From: an uncultured Solobacterium sp.
Lineage (GTDB): Bacteria > Bacillota_I > Bacilli_A > Erysipelotrichales > Erysipelotrichaceae
Length of the DNA stretch: 64,000 bases
Reading direction: 5' to 3'
Assembly: GCA_900543035.1 (NCBI GenBank)
Contig: UQPV01000001.1
Location: 1-64,000, forward strand
The notes under the pieces are model-generated. The model was given only the letters and a program-made list of their open reading frames with translations, was not told the DNA's origin and did no database searches. Both the position numbers and the translations under genes were made by a program. Shown here one piece after another: positions 15,883 through 24,294 of the stretch. Numbering within the stretch: position 1 is the stretch's first letter; every line of letters starts with the position of its first letter.

Positions 15883-16800
15883 CTATCCTGCATCCCTTTC
15901 CTCACGCAGCGTCTTGAGCACGGCCGCAAAGTCATCCGGCAGCGGCGCTTCCACGACGACCTTTTCCTTTGTCCGCGGGTGGATGAATTCCAGCTGATGC
16001 GCATGAAGCAGCTGTCCGCCGGTCTTCAGCGTCTTGCGGTATCCATACTTTTCATCTCCGGCGACCGGATGCCCGATATAACGCATATGCACACGGATCT
16101 GATGCGTACGGCCGGTCTCCAGCCGGCACTCCACCAGCGTAAAGCCGCGGAAACGCTCGATCACCCGAAAATGCGTGCGGGCGTCGCGGCTGTTCTTCTC
16201 GGTGACGGCCATCTTCTGCCGGTCTTTCTCATCCCGGCCGATCGGCGCGTCGATCGTGCCATGATCATGCGCGAAGTCGCCATGGACCAGCGCATAATAC
16301 AGCCGCGACACGCTCTTGCGCTGAAGCTGCTGCGACAGATCGAGATGCGCGGCATCATTTTTGGCCACGATGATGAGCCCGGTGGTGTCCTTATCGATCC
16401 GATGGACGATGCCAGGGCGAAGCACGCCATTGATGCCGGAAAGGTCGCGGCAGTGATACAGCAGCGCGTTGACGAGCGTATCCCGCTGATTGCCGGCGGC
16501 CGGATGCACGACCATGCCGCGGGGCTTGTTGATGACGATGACATCCTCATCCTCATAGCGGATGTCCAGCGGGATGTCCTGCGCCTCGACATCCAATGCG
16601 GCAGGCTCATCATGATCGATCCGGATATGATCTCCTTCAGCCAGACGCAGGCTGCTCTTGGCCCCCGCGCCGTTGACGATCACCTTGCCCTGGGCGATCA
16701 GCTCCTGCACGCGCGAACGGCTGATCGCGCTGTTCTCGCTCACACAGCGGTCCAGCCTCATCCCTTCCTGCGCGCGCTCCACGTCAAATTCGATGATCAT
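15883..16800 (-). CDS. rluD: RluD-type large-subunit rRNA pseudouridine synthase
   Basis: 305 residues from the ATG that overlaps the lspA stop. It isomerises uridines in rRNA to pseudouridine. An N-terminal S4 RNA-binding domain (RLDRCVSENSAISRSRVQELI, residues 17-37) is followed by the RluA-type catalytic domain with HRIDKDTTGLI (catalytic Asp), GRTHQIRVHM and KYGYRKT. Placement next to lspA is the same as ylyB in Bacillus. Confidence 0.9.
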   Translation of the reverse strand: MIIEFDVERAQEGMRLDRCVSENSAISRSRVQELIAQGKVIVNGAGAKSSLRLAEGDHIRIDHDEPAALDVEAQDIPLDIRYEDEDVIVINKPRGMVVHPAAGNQRDTLVNALLYHCRDLSGINGVLRPGIVHRIDKDTTGLIIVAKNDAAHLDLSQQLQRKSVSRLYYALVHGDFAHDHGTIDAPIGRDEKDRQKMAVTEKNSRDARTHFRVIERFRGFTLVECRLETGRTHQIRVHMRYIGHPVAGDEKYGYRKTLKTGGQLLHAHQLEFIHPRTKEKVVVEAPLPDDFAAVLKTLREERDAG

Positions 16801-17279
16801 GCTCTCCCTCCTCTGCGCTCTTCCAGCACGAATGCGACGATGATCAAAAACACGCCGATGCACAGCACGCTGTCCGCGATGTTGAACACCGGAAAATCAT
16901 AGCCGAAGAAATTGAAATGCAGAAAGTCGCGGACATACTGAAAACAGATCCGATCGATCAGATTGCCCAGCGCGCCGGAGATCATCAGCGCCAGCCCGCA
17001 GCGTGTCAGCACATCCCGCGGTGAGGTATGCCGGTAAAACAGCACGAGCGCCGCCAGCGCCACAGCCGTGATCACATAGAAAAACGTCATGCCGCTGCCC
17101 GCGAACAGGCTCCAGGCAGCCCCGGTATTGCGTACGTAAGTCAGATCGAAGAAGCCATCGATGATCGGGATCGTCCCGCCCAGGGGAATGAAGGCCTCGA
17201 TGAGATATTTGCTGATCTGATCCAGCGCCAGCGCGGCAGCGGCGATCAGCACATAAGGCAGATGTTTTTTCATTTGCAT
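16797..17279 (-). CDS. lspA: lipoprotein signal peptidase (signal peptidase II)
   Basis: 160 residues with four membrane helices. It removes signal peptides from prolipoproteins after diacylglyceryl transfer. The catalytic aspartates lie in GNLIDR (about residue 112) and FNIADS (about 139); VRNTGAAWS is the other signature. Several lipoproteins in this window (for example at 229-1167, 27207-27605 and 29121-29660) are its likely substrates. It overlaps rluD by four bases. Confidence 0.95.
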   Translation of the reverse strand: MQMKKHLPYVLIAAAALALDQISKYLIEAFIPLGGTIPIIDGFFDLTYVRNTGAAWSLFAGSGMTFFYVITAVALAALVLFYRHTSPRDVLTRCGLALMISGALGNLIDRICFQYVRDFLHFNFFGYDFPVFNIADSVLCIGVFLIIVAFVLEERRGGRA

Positions 17280-17316
17280 CCCTCCACAGTGATTAAAATG
17301 TTACCACAGCATGGCG

Positions 17317-17345
17317 AAAAAGAAAAGGGAATCCCCCGGATTCCC
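17317..17345 (-). terminator. terminator of the peptidoglycan-binding gene
   Basis: GGGAATCC (17327-17334) pairs with GGATTCCC (17338-17345), followed by TTTTC-rich sequence on the minus strand. Confidence 0.75.
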
Positions 17346-17389
17346 GCACGGCCTTGCGCCTTGCGCCAGATGATCCCCCGCTTTGTGTC

Positions 17390-17932
17390 TTACTGCTGAT
17401 GCGGCATCGGTACGCCTGCCTCCCGGATCAGCCGGTTGCGCTCATTGACGATGGCATCCCAGGTCAGCGTGCCGATGACCCCGTCGATAGCGAGGTCGAA
17501 CAGATACTGGAACTGCTCCACGGCCTGCACCGTCCGCGTGCCATAGTTGCCGTCGATGGGAATCGGGCGCAGACAAGGATTGCTCTGCGCGATCTCGCTG
17601 AGATACTTCTGCATCATATACACGCCCAGGCTGATCTCTCCGCTTCTCAGCGCATACCCGCGCACGGCGACCGGAATGTTGGTCACGATGTCCATCTTCA
17701 CGATCTCATTCATGATCGCATCCCAGGTCAGCTCGCCGATGATGCCATCCGGCGTCAGCCCGCAATAGGTCTGCGCCTCACGCACCGCACGGCTCATGTT
17801 CGCGCCATATACGCCGTCTTCCACCAGTCTGGTCTGGATCATGCCCCGCTGCTGCATGAGATTGAGATATCCCTGCATCTTGTTGACACTGATGCCGATC
17901 CTTCCTGGCTGAAGCACTAAACTGGTGCTCAT
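17390..17932 (-). CDS. protein with two peptidoglycan-binding (PG_binding_1) domains
   Basis: 180 residues from the ATG at 17930-17932 with a strong AGGAGGGGTG site. Two tandem three-helix wall-binding repeats: residues about 14-80, ending DGIIGELTWDAIMNEI, and about 90-170, ending DGVIGTLTWDAIVNER. There is no signal peptide and no catalytic domain, which is unusual for a wall-binding protein. It may act in the spore or forespore, be exported non-classically, or partner another enzyme. Confidence 0.8.
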   Translation of the reverse strand: MSTSLVLQPGRIGISVNKMQGYLNLMQQRGMIQTRLVEDGVYGANMSRAVREAQTYCGLTPDGIIGELTWDAIMNEIVKMDIVTNIPVAVRGYALRSGEISLGVYMMQKYLSEIAQSNPCLRPIPIDGNYGTRTVQAVEQFQYLFDLAIDGVIGTLTWDAIVNERNRLIREAGVPMPHQQ

Positions 17933-17961
17933 TTCACCCCTCCTTCGCTCTATTCTACGAC

Positions 17962-18003
17962 AATAAAAAAAGAAGGGCACTGAATCTGCCCAGATCAGTG
18001 TCC
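17962..18003 (-). terminator. terminator overlapping the end of the 17995 gene
   Basis: GGGCACTGA pairs with TCAGTGTCCC (one bulged base); a T-rich run follows on the minus strand. Confidence 0.65.
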
Positions 18004-18594
18004 CGATACGATCGGATAATCAAATTCCAGCAGCACATTTTCCACGTTGCGGCCGGCCGCTTCCAGCTGACTGAGCATATACAGCTTAGGCATCCGGATA
18101 AAGGAATACAGAAAGATGAGGAGCGAGATGATGACCGCCTCCACCAGCGCCACGCTGTTTGTCTGCGAAAGCAGGAAATGCAGCAGCAAGAACAAGATGA
18201 CGAACAAGATCAGCGTCAGCAGCAGCAGCCGCTGCTGCAGCAGCGTGAACGTCTGGCGGTAAAACTGCGACTTATCATAAATATACGCCGCATACTGCTC
18301 AGGGATCCTGTCCCCCTCCACCAGCGCATAATGACGGCGCTTTTTTTTCAAGGCATGCTGAAGCTGCAGCATGCGGATGGCGCAGTAATGCTGGCCGTCA
18401 CGATTATGCTCCCGCTCATATTTGCGAAAGAACAGCTGCATGACGCGCAGATATTCCTCTACGCTGATCTGCTGCCCCTTCATGTCATTCACCGTCTGTG
18501 CCAGCTGTTCGCTGATGGCATCGCTGAACGCGCCGCTGTTCTCATTCAGCGCTTCTTCAAGCTGTATCAGCTGTGAAAGATACTCTCCTGCCAT
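17995..18594 (-). CDS. two-helix membrane protein of unknown function
   Basis: 199 residues. A mainly helical, charged N-terminal domain (1-120) is followed by two adjacent membrane helices (about 122-142 and 146-164, separated by QTNSVAL) and a short cytoplasmic tail. No family was recognised. The start overlaps its GGAG site (TAGGAGATG). It is a single-gene unit downstream of the Bce-type module and upstream of the wall-binding gene; neither neighbour explains it. Confidence 0.65.
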   Translation of the reverse strand: MAGEYLSQLIQLEEALNENSGAFSDAISEQLAQTVNDMKGQQISVEEYLRVMQLFFRKYEREHNRDGQHYCAIRMLQLQHALKKKRRHYALVEGDRIPEQYAAYIYDKSQFYRQTFTLLQQRLLLLTLILFVILFLLLHFLLSQTNSVALVEAVIISLLIFLYSFIRMPKLYMLSQLEAAGRNVENVLLEFDYPIVSGH

Positions 18595-18659
18595 CTCCTA
18601 CCACCTCGCATGCAGACCCTAAATATGATTTTAACGAAATTCCGCATAAATTGCAATAC

Positions 18660-20666
18660 TCACTCCTGATGCACACGCTGTTCGCGGATCATGCTGCGGC
18701 TGCACAGGTATGTCACCAGGAAATACCCGCCATAGACCACGATGAGCAGAAGCCCTGTCGGTAGCAAGGCGCCTGACATATCTCCGCCGCCAAAGGACAG
18801 CAGCAGCTTGCTGCAGAACGGCAGCCCGAACAGCGAATGAAAGCAGGCCAGCGCAAGCGGCGCGCCAAAGAACAGCAGCGTCTGCACGAACAGCGAGCGG
18901 CTGATCTCCCGTTCGCTGACGCCCAGGCTGCGCAAGAGCGCATAGCGCGGTCTGCTGTCGCTGCAGGAGGCAAGCTGCTTGAGCGCCAGGATCGCGGCCG
19001 AGCAGATGAGGAACACGATCGAGATGTACAGCCCGATGAAGGTGATCATCACCCCAAGGCCGGTATTGTCCGAATAGATGACCGAGCGCAGATTGACCGT
19101 CATCGCCGCCGGACAGCGCGTGCTGGCTTCCTGCAGGCTCGCTTCGATCTCGCTGCGGCTTTCCGCGTCAGCGGCCCGATAGTCGGCGAACAGCCAGTTC
19201 GAGGCGACCTGATCCTCGCGCATCAGCCCGTCCGGCACGATGATGATGCCCAGGTTGATGACCATGCCGTTCATCTCCAGCTGTCCATCCAGACACTGCT
19301 GCACCGCCGGCTTCAGCTTTCGGCCGTTGACTTCGATCTGCGTCTGCATCGCCAGCGCCTCTGTGCGGATCTCTTTCCAGATGTCCATCGAACAAGAGAC
19401 GGCATACTCATCCGCAGCCAGCGAGATCTGCTCATCGCCGTAGATCTTTGCGACGCGGTTGTAATCGGACTGCTCCATGATCGTCTCTGTCGCATCGAAA
19501 TTGATCATGGCATACCACTGAGACATCGTCTCCTCCAGCCTGCCGCCCAGCGTATCGGACAAGGTCAGCTCCTGCGCCTCATAAGTGGGTCCCTCATCCA
19601 CCGCGCGAAGACCGCTCAGATCGAAGCCGGCGCCGCTGAGCAGGGCGCTGACCTCTTCCTCGCTTTCCCTGCTGATGACCTGCACATCCCTGGGGACACG
19701 GCGCTCCAGATCATCGCGGAACGTGCTGTTGAGGCTCATCGCGCTGGCGAAGATGCAGATCGTGAAGAACAGCAGGATGCAGATGATCGACATGGCGCTG
19801 ACCGTCGTGTTGATCCGCGTATAAAATTCCCGCAGCGTGAAGCTGTTCAGCCCGCGGTAGTAAAAGCTGCGCCGCCACATGGCGATCCGCAGCACAAAGC
19901 CGGACAGCGACCAGAACAAGAGAAACGTGGCGATGATGCCATAGACGATCATCCGCATCAGCGTGACGACCTCCAGCCCGGCGACATCGACGCTCACCCT
20001 ATAATATGCATAGCCGAGCATGACCGCGCCGATGAGAAAGACGATCAGGCACAGCCACAAATTCTTTGGCCGGGTCGTCTCGCTCTTGTCCTGTGAGCGA
20101 AGCATCGCGTTGAGCGAGGAGCTGCGGATCGTGAACATGTGAAACAAGATCACCATGAAATACATGAAGCCGAAGCAGAAGATGGTCAGCTGCAGCGCAA
20201 ACGGAGAGACACTGAAGACATAAGCGCTCATGTCTGCTTCAAACATGCGAGCGACGATGATGGACATGAGCTGCGACATCGCGATGCCCAGCAGCAAGCC
20301 GATCACCAGCGAGAGCAGGCCGATGAGCAGCGTCTCGCACAGCAGCATCCGCGAGATCTTCTTCTTGCTCATCCCCAGCAGCAGATAGATGGAAAACTCC
20401 CGCTTGCGCCGGCGGATGAGGAAACGGCTGGCATAGATGACCAGAAAGCCCATGATGAAGGCGACGAAAAAGCTCATCAGATACAGAAAGGCCATCATCT
20501 GATGGATGATCTCATAAGAGGAGGACCCCACCATGGCCAGCACGGACTGCGAATCCAGCGCATTGAACAGGTAGAACACCATGACGCCCAGGATCAGCGT
20601 GATGAAATAGACCGCATAGTCCCGGATGCTGTGAGAGAGATTGCGCAGCGACAGCTTAAATAACAT
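18660..20666 (-). CDS. BceB-type ABC transporter permease
   Basis: 668 residues with the ten-helix layout of BceB/VraG permeases: an FtsX-like block of four helices at the N-terminus, a large extracellular domain (about 300-515) and FtsX-like helices at the C-terminus. These transporters detach peptide antibiotics such as bacitracin from lipid II-cycle targets and signal to the partner kinase. The start overlaps the end of the ATPase gene by 11 bases. It is the last gene of the response regulator-kinase-ATPase-permease operon. Confidence 0.85.
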   Translation of the reverse strand: MLFKLSLRNLSHSIRDYAVYFITLILGVMVFYLFNALDSQSVLAMVGSSSYEIIHQMMAFLYLMSFFVAFIMGFLVIYASRFLIRRRKREFSIYLLLGMSKKKISRMLLCETLLIGLLSLVIGLLLGIAMSQLMSIIVARMFEADMSAYVFSVSPFALQLTIFCFGFMYFMVILFHMFTIRSSSLNAMLRSQDKSETTRPKNLWLCLIVFLIGAVMLGYAYYRVSVDVAGLEVVTLMRMIVYGIIATFLLFWSLSGFVLRIAMWRRSFYYRGLNSFTLREFYTRINTTVSAMSIICILLFFTICIFASAMSLNSTFRDDLERRVPRDVQVISRESEEEVSALLSGAGFDLSGLRAVDEGPTYEAQELTLSDTLGGRLEETMSQWYAMINFDATETIMEQSDYNRVAKIYGDEQISLAADEYAVSCSMDIWKEIRTEALAMQTQIEVNGRKLKPAVQQCLDGQLEMNGMVINLGIIIVPDGLMREDQVASNWLFADYRAADAESRSEIEASLQEASTRCPAAMTVNLRSVIYSDNTGLGVMITFIGLYISIVFLICSAAILALKQLASCSDSRPRYALLRSLGVSEREISRSLFVQTLLFFGAPLALACFHSLFGLPFCSKLLLSFGGGDMSGALLPTGLLLIVVYGGYFLVTYLCSRSMIREQRVHQE

Positions 20667-21423
20667 CACTCACATCGCCTCCCAGCAGGGTCACGACATC
20701 GATGATCCGGCTGAAGAACGCACGGCGGGCATCATCCCCGCGGAAGATCTCATGGAACACGCTGCCGTCCTTGATGAAGATCACCCGGGAAGCATAGCTG
20801 GCACTGAACGCGTCGTGCGTCACCATCAGGATGGTGGAGGACAGCGCGCTGTTCATCTCTCCCAGACATTCCAGGAGCATGCGCGAATTGCGAGAGTCCA
20901 GCGCCCCGGTCGGCTCATCCGCCAGGATGAGGCTTGGCCGCGTGACGACGGCGCGCGCGCAGGCCACACGCTGCTTCTGCCCGCCGGAAAGCTGATACGG
21001 ATATTTGTCCATGATGCTTTCGATGCCCAGCAGATTGGCGACATGCGCGATGCGCGCACGGATCTCTTTTTCTTTCACCTTCTGGATCTGCAGCGCCAGC
21101 GCGATGTTCTCATAAGCGGTCATCGTATCCAGCAGGTTGAACTCCTGAAAGACAAAGCCGATGCTGTCGCGGCGAAACCGCACCAGGGCGTTTCCGCGCA
21201 GGCGGGTGATGTCGCGGCCATCTACATAGATGCGGCCGCTGCTCACCCGATCGATCGTGGCGATGCAGTTCAGCAGCGTCGTCTTGCCTGACCCGCTGGC
21301 ACCCATGATCGCGACGAACTCCCCTTTTTCCACCCGCAGCGACATCCGGTCGACCGCCTTGGTGAGGCTGAAGCGGTTGCCATAATACTTTTCGATGTTT
21401 TCCACCCTGAGGATCTCACTCAT
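20656..21423 (-). CDS. BceA-type ABC transporter ATP-binding protein
   Basis: 255 residues from the ATG at 21421-21423 (AGAGGTGA site). Walker A GASGSGKTT (about residues 38-46), Q-loop VFQEFNLL, signature LSGGQKQR, Walker B LILADEPTGALD and MVTHDAF switch are intact. It powers the BceB-like permease encoded directly downstream, and overlaps the kinase gene upstream by eight bases. The drug recognised cannot be told from sequence. Confidence 0.88.
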   Translation of the reverse strand: MSEILRVENIEKYYGNRFSLTKAVDRMSLRVEKGEFVAIMGASGSGKTTLLNCIATIDRVSSGRIYVDGRDITRLRGNALVRFRRDSIGFVFQEFNLLDTMTAYENIALALQIQKVKEKEIRARIAHVANLLGIESIMDKYPYQLSGGQKQRVACARAVVTRPSLILADEPTGALDSRNSRMLLECLGEMNSALSSTILMVTHDAFSASYASRVIFIKDGSVFHEIFRGDDARRAFFSRIIDVVTLLGGDVSDVI

Positions 21424-22459
21424 CCTGCTCACCTCTCTCCTCTTCATGCACGACCTGATAATAATCATCTGCCGCAAACGTGATGCACACGCTGGTGCCC
21501 TCTCCCGGCGCTGAATCGATCGCGATGGCATGTCCCAGCCGCCGGCACAGCTTGTCACACAGATACAGGCCCATCCCGGTGCTCGTCTTGGATACGCGGC
21601 CGTTCTGGCCGGTGAACGACTTCTCAAAGACACGCCCAAGATCTGATGCCGGGATGCCGATGCCGTTGTCCGAGATGATCAGGCGCGCCTCATGCCCTAT
21701 CTCCTTCGTCTCGATCCGGATGCATCCGCCCTGCTCCGGACAATATTTGATCGCATTGCTCATGATCTGATTGATGATGAATTCGATCCATTTGCTGTCG
21801 GTGAACACCATGGCGCCGCTTTCCTCAAACTCGATGCGGATGCGCCTGTACAGCAGGCTGTCCTTGTTGCGCCGGATGACATGCTGCACCAGCTCATCCA
21901 GCGAGCAGCGCTTAATCAGATAATCCTTTTCCGTATTTTCGCTGCGCATGTAATACAGCACCTGCTCCACATCGTTTTCGATCCGGCCGAACTGCTCGCG
22001 CAGCTTCTTGTTCATCTCTCCGGGATTATTGTGCAGGATCAGCTGCCCTGCCGCGATCGGCAGCTTTACCTCATGCACCCACATCTCGATATAATCCTTG
22101 AAGTCCTCCAGCGCATCCTGATACTGAAGGATGTGCTCGCTCATCGACTTATCGGTCTCATACAGGATCTCCTCCAGCAGCTTTCCTTCCAGGAACGAGG
22201 GCGAGGAAGTCAGCTCATGCACGAGATATTTCTGATCCAGCTGATCCAGCGCCGCGAACAGCCGGCGGTAATACCCGGACCGCCGCTGATATTCATAGGC
22301 CAGCAGCGCGCCGCCAAACAGCATCACCAGCACGAACGACGCGATCATGATCGACACATGCACATCAAAGATCAGCAGGAAGAGCTCCAGGCAGATCAGG
22401 AACAACAGATAGATCAGGATGCTGACGAGATGATCGAGCGCGTATGTGCTCAGCTTCAT
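21416..22459 (-). CDS. BceS-type intramembrane-sensing histidine kinase
   Basis: 347 residues. Two N-terminal membrane helices (about 13-32 and 36-54) with almost no extracellular loop, the hallmark of kinases that sense through a partner transporter. H-box HEVKLPI (about residue 129), N-box NQIMSNAIKYC, G1 DNGIGIP and G2 STGMGLYL are complete. It should phosphorylate the response regulator encoded just upstream, with which it overlaps by four bases. Confidence 0.88.
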   Translation of the reverse strand: MKLSTYALDHLVSILIYLLFLICLELFLLIFDVHVSIMIASFVLVMLFGGALLAYEYQRRSGYYRRLFAALDQLDQKYLVHELTSSPSFLEGKLLEEILYETDKSMSEHILQYQDALEDFKDYIEMWVHEVKLPIAAGQLILHNNPGEMNKKLREQFGRIENDVEQVLYYMRSENTEKDYLIKRCSLDELVQHVIRRNKDSLLYRRIRIEFEESGAMVFTDSKWIEFIINQIMSNAIKYCPEQGGCIRIETKEIGHEARLIISDNGIGIPASDLGRVFEKSFTGQNGRVSKTSTGMGLYLCDKLCRRLGHAIAIDSAPGEGTSVCITFAADDYYQVVHEEERGEQDE

Positions 22460-23118
22460 ACGAGCAGATACCCCTGTCCGCGGCGCGTCTCGATCACATC
22501 GACGAGGCCGATCTCCTCCAGCTTGCGGCGCAGCCGGGTGATGTTCACGGTCAGCGTGTTGTCATCGATGAACTTGTTGGTGTCCCACAGATAATCCATC
22601 AGATCATCCCGGCTGACGATGCAGCCCTTATGCTGCAGCAGGAAATGGAATATGGCCATCTCATTCTTTGACAGCAGCAGCTCCTTCCCGCCTTTTTCCA
22701 GCGTGCTGCGCAGCACGTTCACCTTGACGCCGCGGTAGACCTCTTCCGTATGCTGACGGTTCATCCGCTTGAACAGCGCCTCGATATGCAGAAGCAGCAG
22801 CGTCGGGTTATAGGGCTTCGTGATATAGTCATCTGCCCCATAGCTCATCGACAGCACCTCATCCACCTCATTGTTCTTGGATGTCACCATGATGACCGGC
22901 ACATCGCTCTTCGCGCGCAGCTGCTTGAGCACCTGCTGGCCGTTGATGCCCGGGATCATGATGTCTAAGAGCACCAGATCCGCGTCCATCTCGATCAGCG
23001 CGTCTGCCGCATGATCGAACGTGCGCAGGATGCGCGCTTCATAGCCGTTGTTTTCCAGCAGGATCTTCAGCTCTTCCCGCAGCCGTTCATCATCTTCCAC
23101 GATTATGATCTTCTTCAT
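22456..23118 (-). CDS. BceR-type OmpR-family response regulator
   Basis: 220 residues from the ATG at 23116-23118, chosen because AGGTG lies six bases upstream. Receiver domain with the acidic pair EDDE (8-11), phospho-acceptor Asp in LVLLDIMIPG (about 52) and KP in YITKPYNP. The C-terminal winged helix has LTVNITRLRRKLE and GQGYLLV. First gene of the four-gene module; it probably controls it through the palindrome at 23168-23183. Confidence 0.88.
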   Translation of the reverse strand: MKKIIIVEDDERLREELKILLENNGYEARILRTFDHAADALIEMDADLVLLDIMIPGINGQQVLKQLRAKSDVPVIMVTSKNNEVDEVLSMSYGADDYITKPYNPTLLLLHIEALFKRMNRQHTEEVYRGVKVNVLRSTLEKGGKELLLSKNEMAIFHFLLQHKGCIVSRDDLMDYLWDTNKFIDDNTLTVNITRLRRKLEEIGLVDVIETRRGQGYLLV

Positions 23119-23167
23119 CTTCATCACCTGTTTCATTATACCTGATTCTCTCAAATGCCGCCGCACC

Positions 23168-23183
23168 CTTACAGCGCTGTAAG
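23168..23183. promoter_or_regulatory. perfect 16-bp palindrome upstream of the response-regulator operon
   Basis: CTTACAGCGCTGTAAG is a perfect dyad about 50 bp upstream of the start codon, with a TATAAT-like box between it and the gene. It is a natural candidate binding site for the response regulator. The link is inferred from position only. Confidence 0.5.
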
Positions 23184-23249
23184 CATCACATACTGAAATG
23201 ATACCATAAAAGCCAGACTTTGTGATAGAATGAGTCCGGAGGGATCACC

Positions 23250-23798
23250 ATGAACAACAATGAATCCGCAAATCCGGGCATTTCCCGCTTTTCCTGCACG
23301 AGCGTGCTGGATGAAGCGCTGATCGCCCAATGGAACGCGTTCCACTTTCATCACATTCAGAACAAATCGATCTGGCTGAGCATCATCTGCGGTGCGCTCA
23401 TCGCGGTCATCGGCGCGGTCATGCTCATCATGGACCTGCGCGCAGGCAGCGACATGCTCATCAGCGCCGTGATCGTCCTGGCCGGCGCGCTCATCCTCAG
23501 CATGGGCATCCGCACGCCGAAGATGAACGAAAAGCGCATGAAGGCGCGCTACGCCGGCAGTCAGAGACAGTATGCGTTTTATGATCATTACCTGAGCGTG
23601 CGCACAGGCGGCGATATGGCCGAATGCCCGTATAACCGCATCAAAGCTGTCTATGTAGCAGAGGGCTGCTGGTACTTATACACCTTTTCCAACAGCGCTT
23701 ACATCGTCAGTGAACAAGGCTTCTCTCAGGGAGACGCCGAAAGCTTCAACGCCTTCCTGAAGAGCACGTTTCCAGATCAATTCCACCAGGTCTCCTGA
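23250..23798 (+). CDS. YcxB-like membrane protein
   Basis: 182 residues with a GGAGGGATCACC ribosome site. Two membrane helices (about 45-65 and 70-90) split a small domain. The C-terminal part (YDHYLSVRTGGDMAECPYNRIKAVYVAEGCWYLY read as a pattern) resembles the YcxB-like domain, in which a strand pair after the helices ends in a short helix. Function unknown. It is divergent from the Bce module and may share its control region. Confidence 0.6.
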   Translation: MNNNESANPGISRFSCTSVLDEALIAQWNAFHFHHIQNKSIWLSIICGALIAVIGAVMLIMDLRAGSDMLISAVIVLAGALILSMGIRTPKMNEKRMKARYAGSQRQYAFYDHYLSVRTGGDMAECPYNRIKAVYVAEGCWYLYTFSNSAYIVSEQGFSQGDAESFNAFLKSTFPDQFHQVS

Positions 23799-23822
23799 TG
23801 TCCCCGCGAGGACATCTTTTTT
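23797..23822 (+). terminator. terminator of the YcxB-like gene
   Basis: GATGTCC pairs with GGACATC around CCGCGA, followed by six T; the stem starts inside the stop codon. Confidence 0.85.
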
Positions 23823-23888
23823 CTTGACGGCCGCCCGCACATGCTATGATAAAGTTGTAAAGAAAACTTGACAAAGGAGGATGCGTCC

Positions 23889-24236
23889 ATGGAAAAAGAA
23901 GAAGTGCTGAACAAAGCGCGAAGCGATCATTCCCGGCAAGAACCGCGCAGACAGCTGCTTGAGCGAAACGCGGGCTATCTCTCGTTCATCGCCCTGTCTG
24001 CGATCGGCGTCATTTGCAAGCTGGCCGAGTGGTTCATCGATCAGACCCTGGGCACGGCGAGCATCAACGGGCTTTCCTTCCCGCTTTCTGACTTTCTGTT
24101 CGGCTTCCTCTCTTTGGGCATGGCCGTGACGGAGATCTCCCTGCTGATCCAGACCCGGCAGATCCGCTATCTCGCCCTCGCCCTGTTCTTCCTGCTCTTG
24201 CCCGCCATCATGTCCTGGCGCATTTTCTGCGGTTGA
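23889..24236 (+). CDS. small three-helix membrane protein, unknown
   Basis: 115 residues from the ATG at 23889, nine bases after AAAGGAGG. A charged 30-residue N-terminus is followed by three hydrophobic helices (about 31-50, 60-78 and 88-110). I recall similar short DUF6442-like proteins in this group of bacteria but cannot confirm it. Its stop codon overlaps the -35 box of the next gene. Confidence 0.6.
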   Translation: MEKEEVLNKARSDHSRQEPRRQLLERNAGYLSFIALSAIGVICKLAEWFIDQTLGTASINGLSFPLSDFLFGFLSLGMAVTEISLLIQTRQIRYLALALFFLLLPAIMSWRIFCG

Positions 24237-24261
24237 CGAATGCGGACGCGCATGGTATGCT
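24233..24261 (+). promoter_or_regulatory. promoter of the DEAD-box helicase gene
   Basis: TTGACG (24233-24238), 17-bp spacer, TATGCT (24256-24261); the ATG follows 33 bases later after a GAGG site. Confidence 0.6.
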
Positions 24262-24294
24262 TGAGCAGTTATCAAGAACAGAAATGAGGGAAAT

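Noticed and set aside
15304..16902. 532-codon plus-strand frame opposite rluD and the rhomboid-like gene
   Set aside because: Antisense shadow of two well-supported genes with motifs; composition is not protein-like.
18837..20096. 419-codon plus-strand frame opposite the BceB-type permease
   Set aside because: Arg/Asp/His-rich antisense frame; the permease on the other strand has clear operon context.
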